A DNA stretch of 6,755 nt from Lachnospiraceae bacterium UBA4380. Lineage in GTDB: Bacteria; Bacillota; Clostridia; Lachnospirales; Lachnospiraceae. The stretch lies in assembly GCA_002390025.1 (NCBI GenBank), contig DGRU01000126.1, positions 73,120 through 79,874 of the forward strand. Direction: 5' to 3'. Shown here piece by piece: positions 6,058 through 6,755 of this stretch. Each line of letters begins with the position of its first letter. The first letter of the stretch is position 1. Below the pieces are notes generated by a model. It did not search any database. It was not told where the DNA came from and saw nothing but the letters and a program-made list of their open reading frames with translations. Both the position numbers and the translations under genes were made by a program.

Positions 6058-6546
6058 TTACTGAATATTTTTTCTGAGCCCGCGGATAAAAGCGGACAGT
6101 TCTGCATCGCATTTCTGCTTCTGAAGGATGACTGCCTGTCCTCTCTCCACTTCGAGATAGAAGTCCGTATCTGTCTCGACGATCCCGTGAAGCTTTGCAT
6201 ATTCGTAGGTGGAACTGTTCTTCTCACCCTTTGTCTCAAAATGGTCGTCATAGAACAGGACTTTGTAGCGGTCGCCGCCCGATTCCCTGATGACCTGGTA
6301 GCTTTTTCTCACCTGTCTCCAGGAGGCGTACAGGAAGGCCAGAGGAGCCAGGATCACCACAACGATCATGAAGATTCCCAGAGTCGGCTTTCCGTTCCGC
6401 AGATTGAACCAGGCCGAATACAGGATCCAGAGGATCACAAGGGTGCTGATGATATAGCCCTTTTTCATGTCGCCCCGCAGCATTTTGGCAAAGCGCTTGA
6501 TATCTTTCTGTGTGAGGGTGATGTCTACGGCGTATCTGGGTTCCAT
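6058..6546 (-). CDS. YcxB-like membrane protein (162 aa)
   Basis: Small integral membrane protein. Seen: a cytosolic-looking N-terminal segment with the pattern YAVDITLTQKDIKRF (residues 5-19), a first hydrophobic segment at about 31-49, a second at about 55-75, and a soluble C-terminal half. That half carries YKVLFYDDHFE (94-104), YEYAKLHGIVETDTDFYLEV (114-133) and VILQKQKC (139-146), the layout of the YcxB-like C-terminal domain (a PH-like beta fold in my reading). The start is the ATG at 6546: AGGAGG (plus-strand CCTCCT, 6555-6560) lies eight bases upstream. An in-frame ATG at 6585 has no comparable ribosome site and would add 13 polar residues. It is the first gene of a probable two-gene operon with DUF4317, read from the promoter at 6636-6664. 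Function is unknown in the family; the family call rests on pattern memory, not alignment. Confidence 0.8.
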   Translation of the reverse strand: MEPRYAVDITLTQKDIKRFAKMLRGDMKKGYIISTLVILWILYSAWFNLRNGKPTLGIFMIVVVILAPLAFLYASWRQVRKSYQVIRESGGDRYKVLFYDDHFETKGEKNSSTYEYAKLHGIVETDTDFYLEVERGQAVILQKQKCDAELSAFIRGLRKNIQ

Positions 6547-6554
6547 ATTGGATG

Positions 6555-6560
6555 CCTCCT
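6555..6560 (-). promoter_or_regulatory. Ribosome binding site deciding the YcxB-like start
   Basis: A perfect minus-strand AGGAGG lies eight bases from the ATG at 6546-6544. It selects this codon over the in-frame ATG at 6585, which it could not serve because it lies inside that longer frame. Confidence 0.88.
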
Positions 6561-6588
6561 TTATCTTCGGATCTGTTTTGATCATGTC

Positions 6589-6610
6589 TCAATGAGATTC
6601 AATGAGATTC
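6589..6610. repeat. Ten-base tandem repeat in the leader of the YcxB-DUF4317 operon
   Basis: TCAATGAGAT is repeated twice plus two further bases (6589-6598, 6599-6608, then TC). It falls between the predicted transcription start near 6629 and the ribosome site at 6555-6560. The role, if any, is unknown. Confidence 0.6.
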
Positions 6611-6635
6611 TTTTGTCTGGTCCTGACCTGCAACG

Positions 6636-6664
6636 ATGATAGCAAAATCCATGCGGTGCCGCAA
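6636..6664 (-). promoter_or_regulatory. Probable extended -10 promoter for the YcxB-DUF4317 operon
   Basis: Minus-strand TATCAT (6641-6636, five of six matches to TATAAT) is preceded by TGC, an extended -10. TTGCGG (6664-6659, three of six to TTGACA) lies 17 bases upstream. Transcription would start near 6629, about 80 bases before the ATG at 6546. The spacer contains a small GCGG-TG-CCGC palindrome (6653-6662). Confidence 0.55.
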
Positions 6665-6755
6665 GACAGCGTTTTTCCGCACAGGGGAAATCAGACTGCA
6701 GAGCATGCATTTTCTGCTCCGGTCAGAACGTGGACGACAGGGAAATCAGGTCCGC

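Noticed and set aside
4859..6064. A 401-codon plus-strand frame opposite DUF4317
   Set aside because: It is longer than the real gene, but DUF4317 motifs are on the minus strand, and this frame would begin immediately behind a strong plus-strand terminator with no promoter or ribosome site.
6053..6065. Inverted repeat TTCAGT-T-ACTGAA over the stop codon of the YcxB-like gene
   Set aside because: A one-base loop cannot form a hairpin and no U-tract follows, so it is not a terminator between the two operon genes.
6685..6749. Direct repeat GGGAAATCAG at 6685-6694 and 6740-6749
   Set aside because: A ten-base repeat at the window edge, without further structure or target-site logic, is not enough to call an element.
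6651..6755. A possible plus-strand gene start (ATG at 6651) open to the window end
   Set aside because: There is no Shine-Dalgarno upstream, only 35 codons are visible, and an adjacent frame from GTG at 6656 is also open, so openness is not informative here.
6723..6755. A possible 3' end of a minus-strand gene (last ten codons ending TGA at 6725-6723)
   Set aside because: Ten open codons are too few to support a gene, and no convincing terminator follows.

Overview
The window looks like chromosomal DNA from a Gram-positive anaerobe of the class Clostridia, most likely Lachnospiraceae. The evidence is the gene families: a DUF4317 protein, an L,D-transpeptidase of the membrane-anchored type with peptidoglycan-binding-4-like repeats, a YcxB-like membrane protein, and a flavoenzyme type common in that family. 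Shine-Dalgarno sites are strong and AGGAGG-like. Base composition looks slightly above half G+C in genes and is AT-rich between them (judged by eye, not counted). This placement is inference; there is no rRNA or other marker gene here.

Layout. Six genes are supported. (1) 40-1602 (+), a UDP-galactopyranose-mutase/amine-oxidase-like FAD protein, is followed 53 bases later by (2) 1656-1895 (+), a 79-residue glutaredoxin-fold protein with a CPYC site; the two are probably co-transcribed. A convergent gap (1896-2182) holds an imperfect palindrome, a long hairpin that can terminate both strands, and a run of AT-rich ATTCAA repeats. (3) 2183-2422 (-) is a lone 79-residue protein of unknown function. 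A long divergent intergenic region (2423-3045) carries a clear extended -10 promoter, GCCTG/CAGGC inverted repeats and a structured leader for (4) 3046-4704 (+), a membrane-anchored L,D-transpeptidase. Two tandem terminator hairpins (4749-4848) separate it from the convergent pair (5) 4862-5998 (-), DUF4317, and (6) 6058-6546 (-), a two-TM YcxB-like protein. Genes 6 and 5 read as one leftward operon from a promoter near 6636-6664.

How the genes work together. The transpeptidase acts outside the membrane, forming 3-3 peptidoglycan cross-links or anchoring proteins. The flavoenzyme belongs to a family often seen near cell-surface sugar genes, but nothing in this window fixes its substrate. The glutaredoxin-like protein could serve its redox needs, but that is only suggested by adjacency. 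DUF4317 and YcxB-like are both uncharacterised families. I see no mobile element, CRISPR array, tRNA, rRNA or recognisable defence system. The most interesting material is regulatory and repeat structure: the ATTCAA iteron-like run, the repeated inverted motif and hairpin ahead of the transpeptidase, and a period-12 repeat that encodes a linker inserted inside that enzyme.
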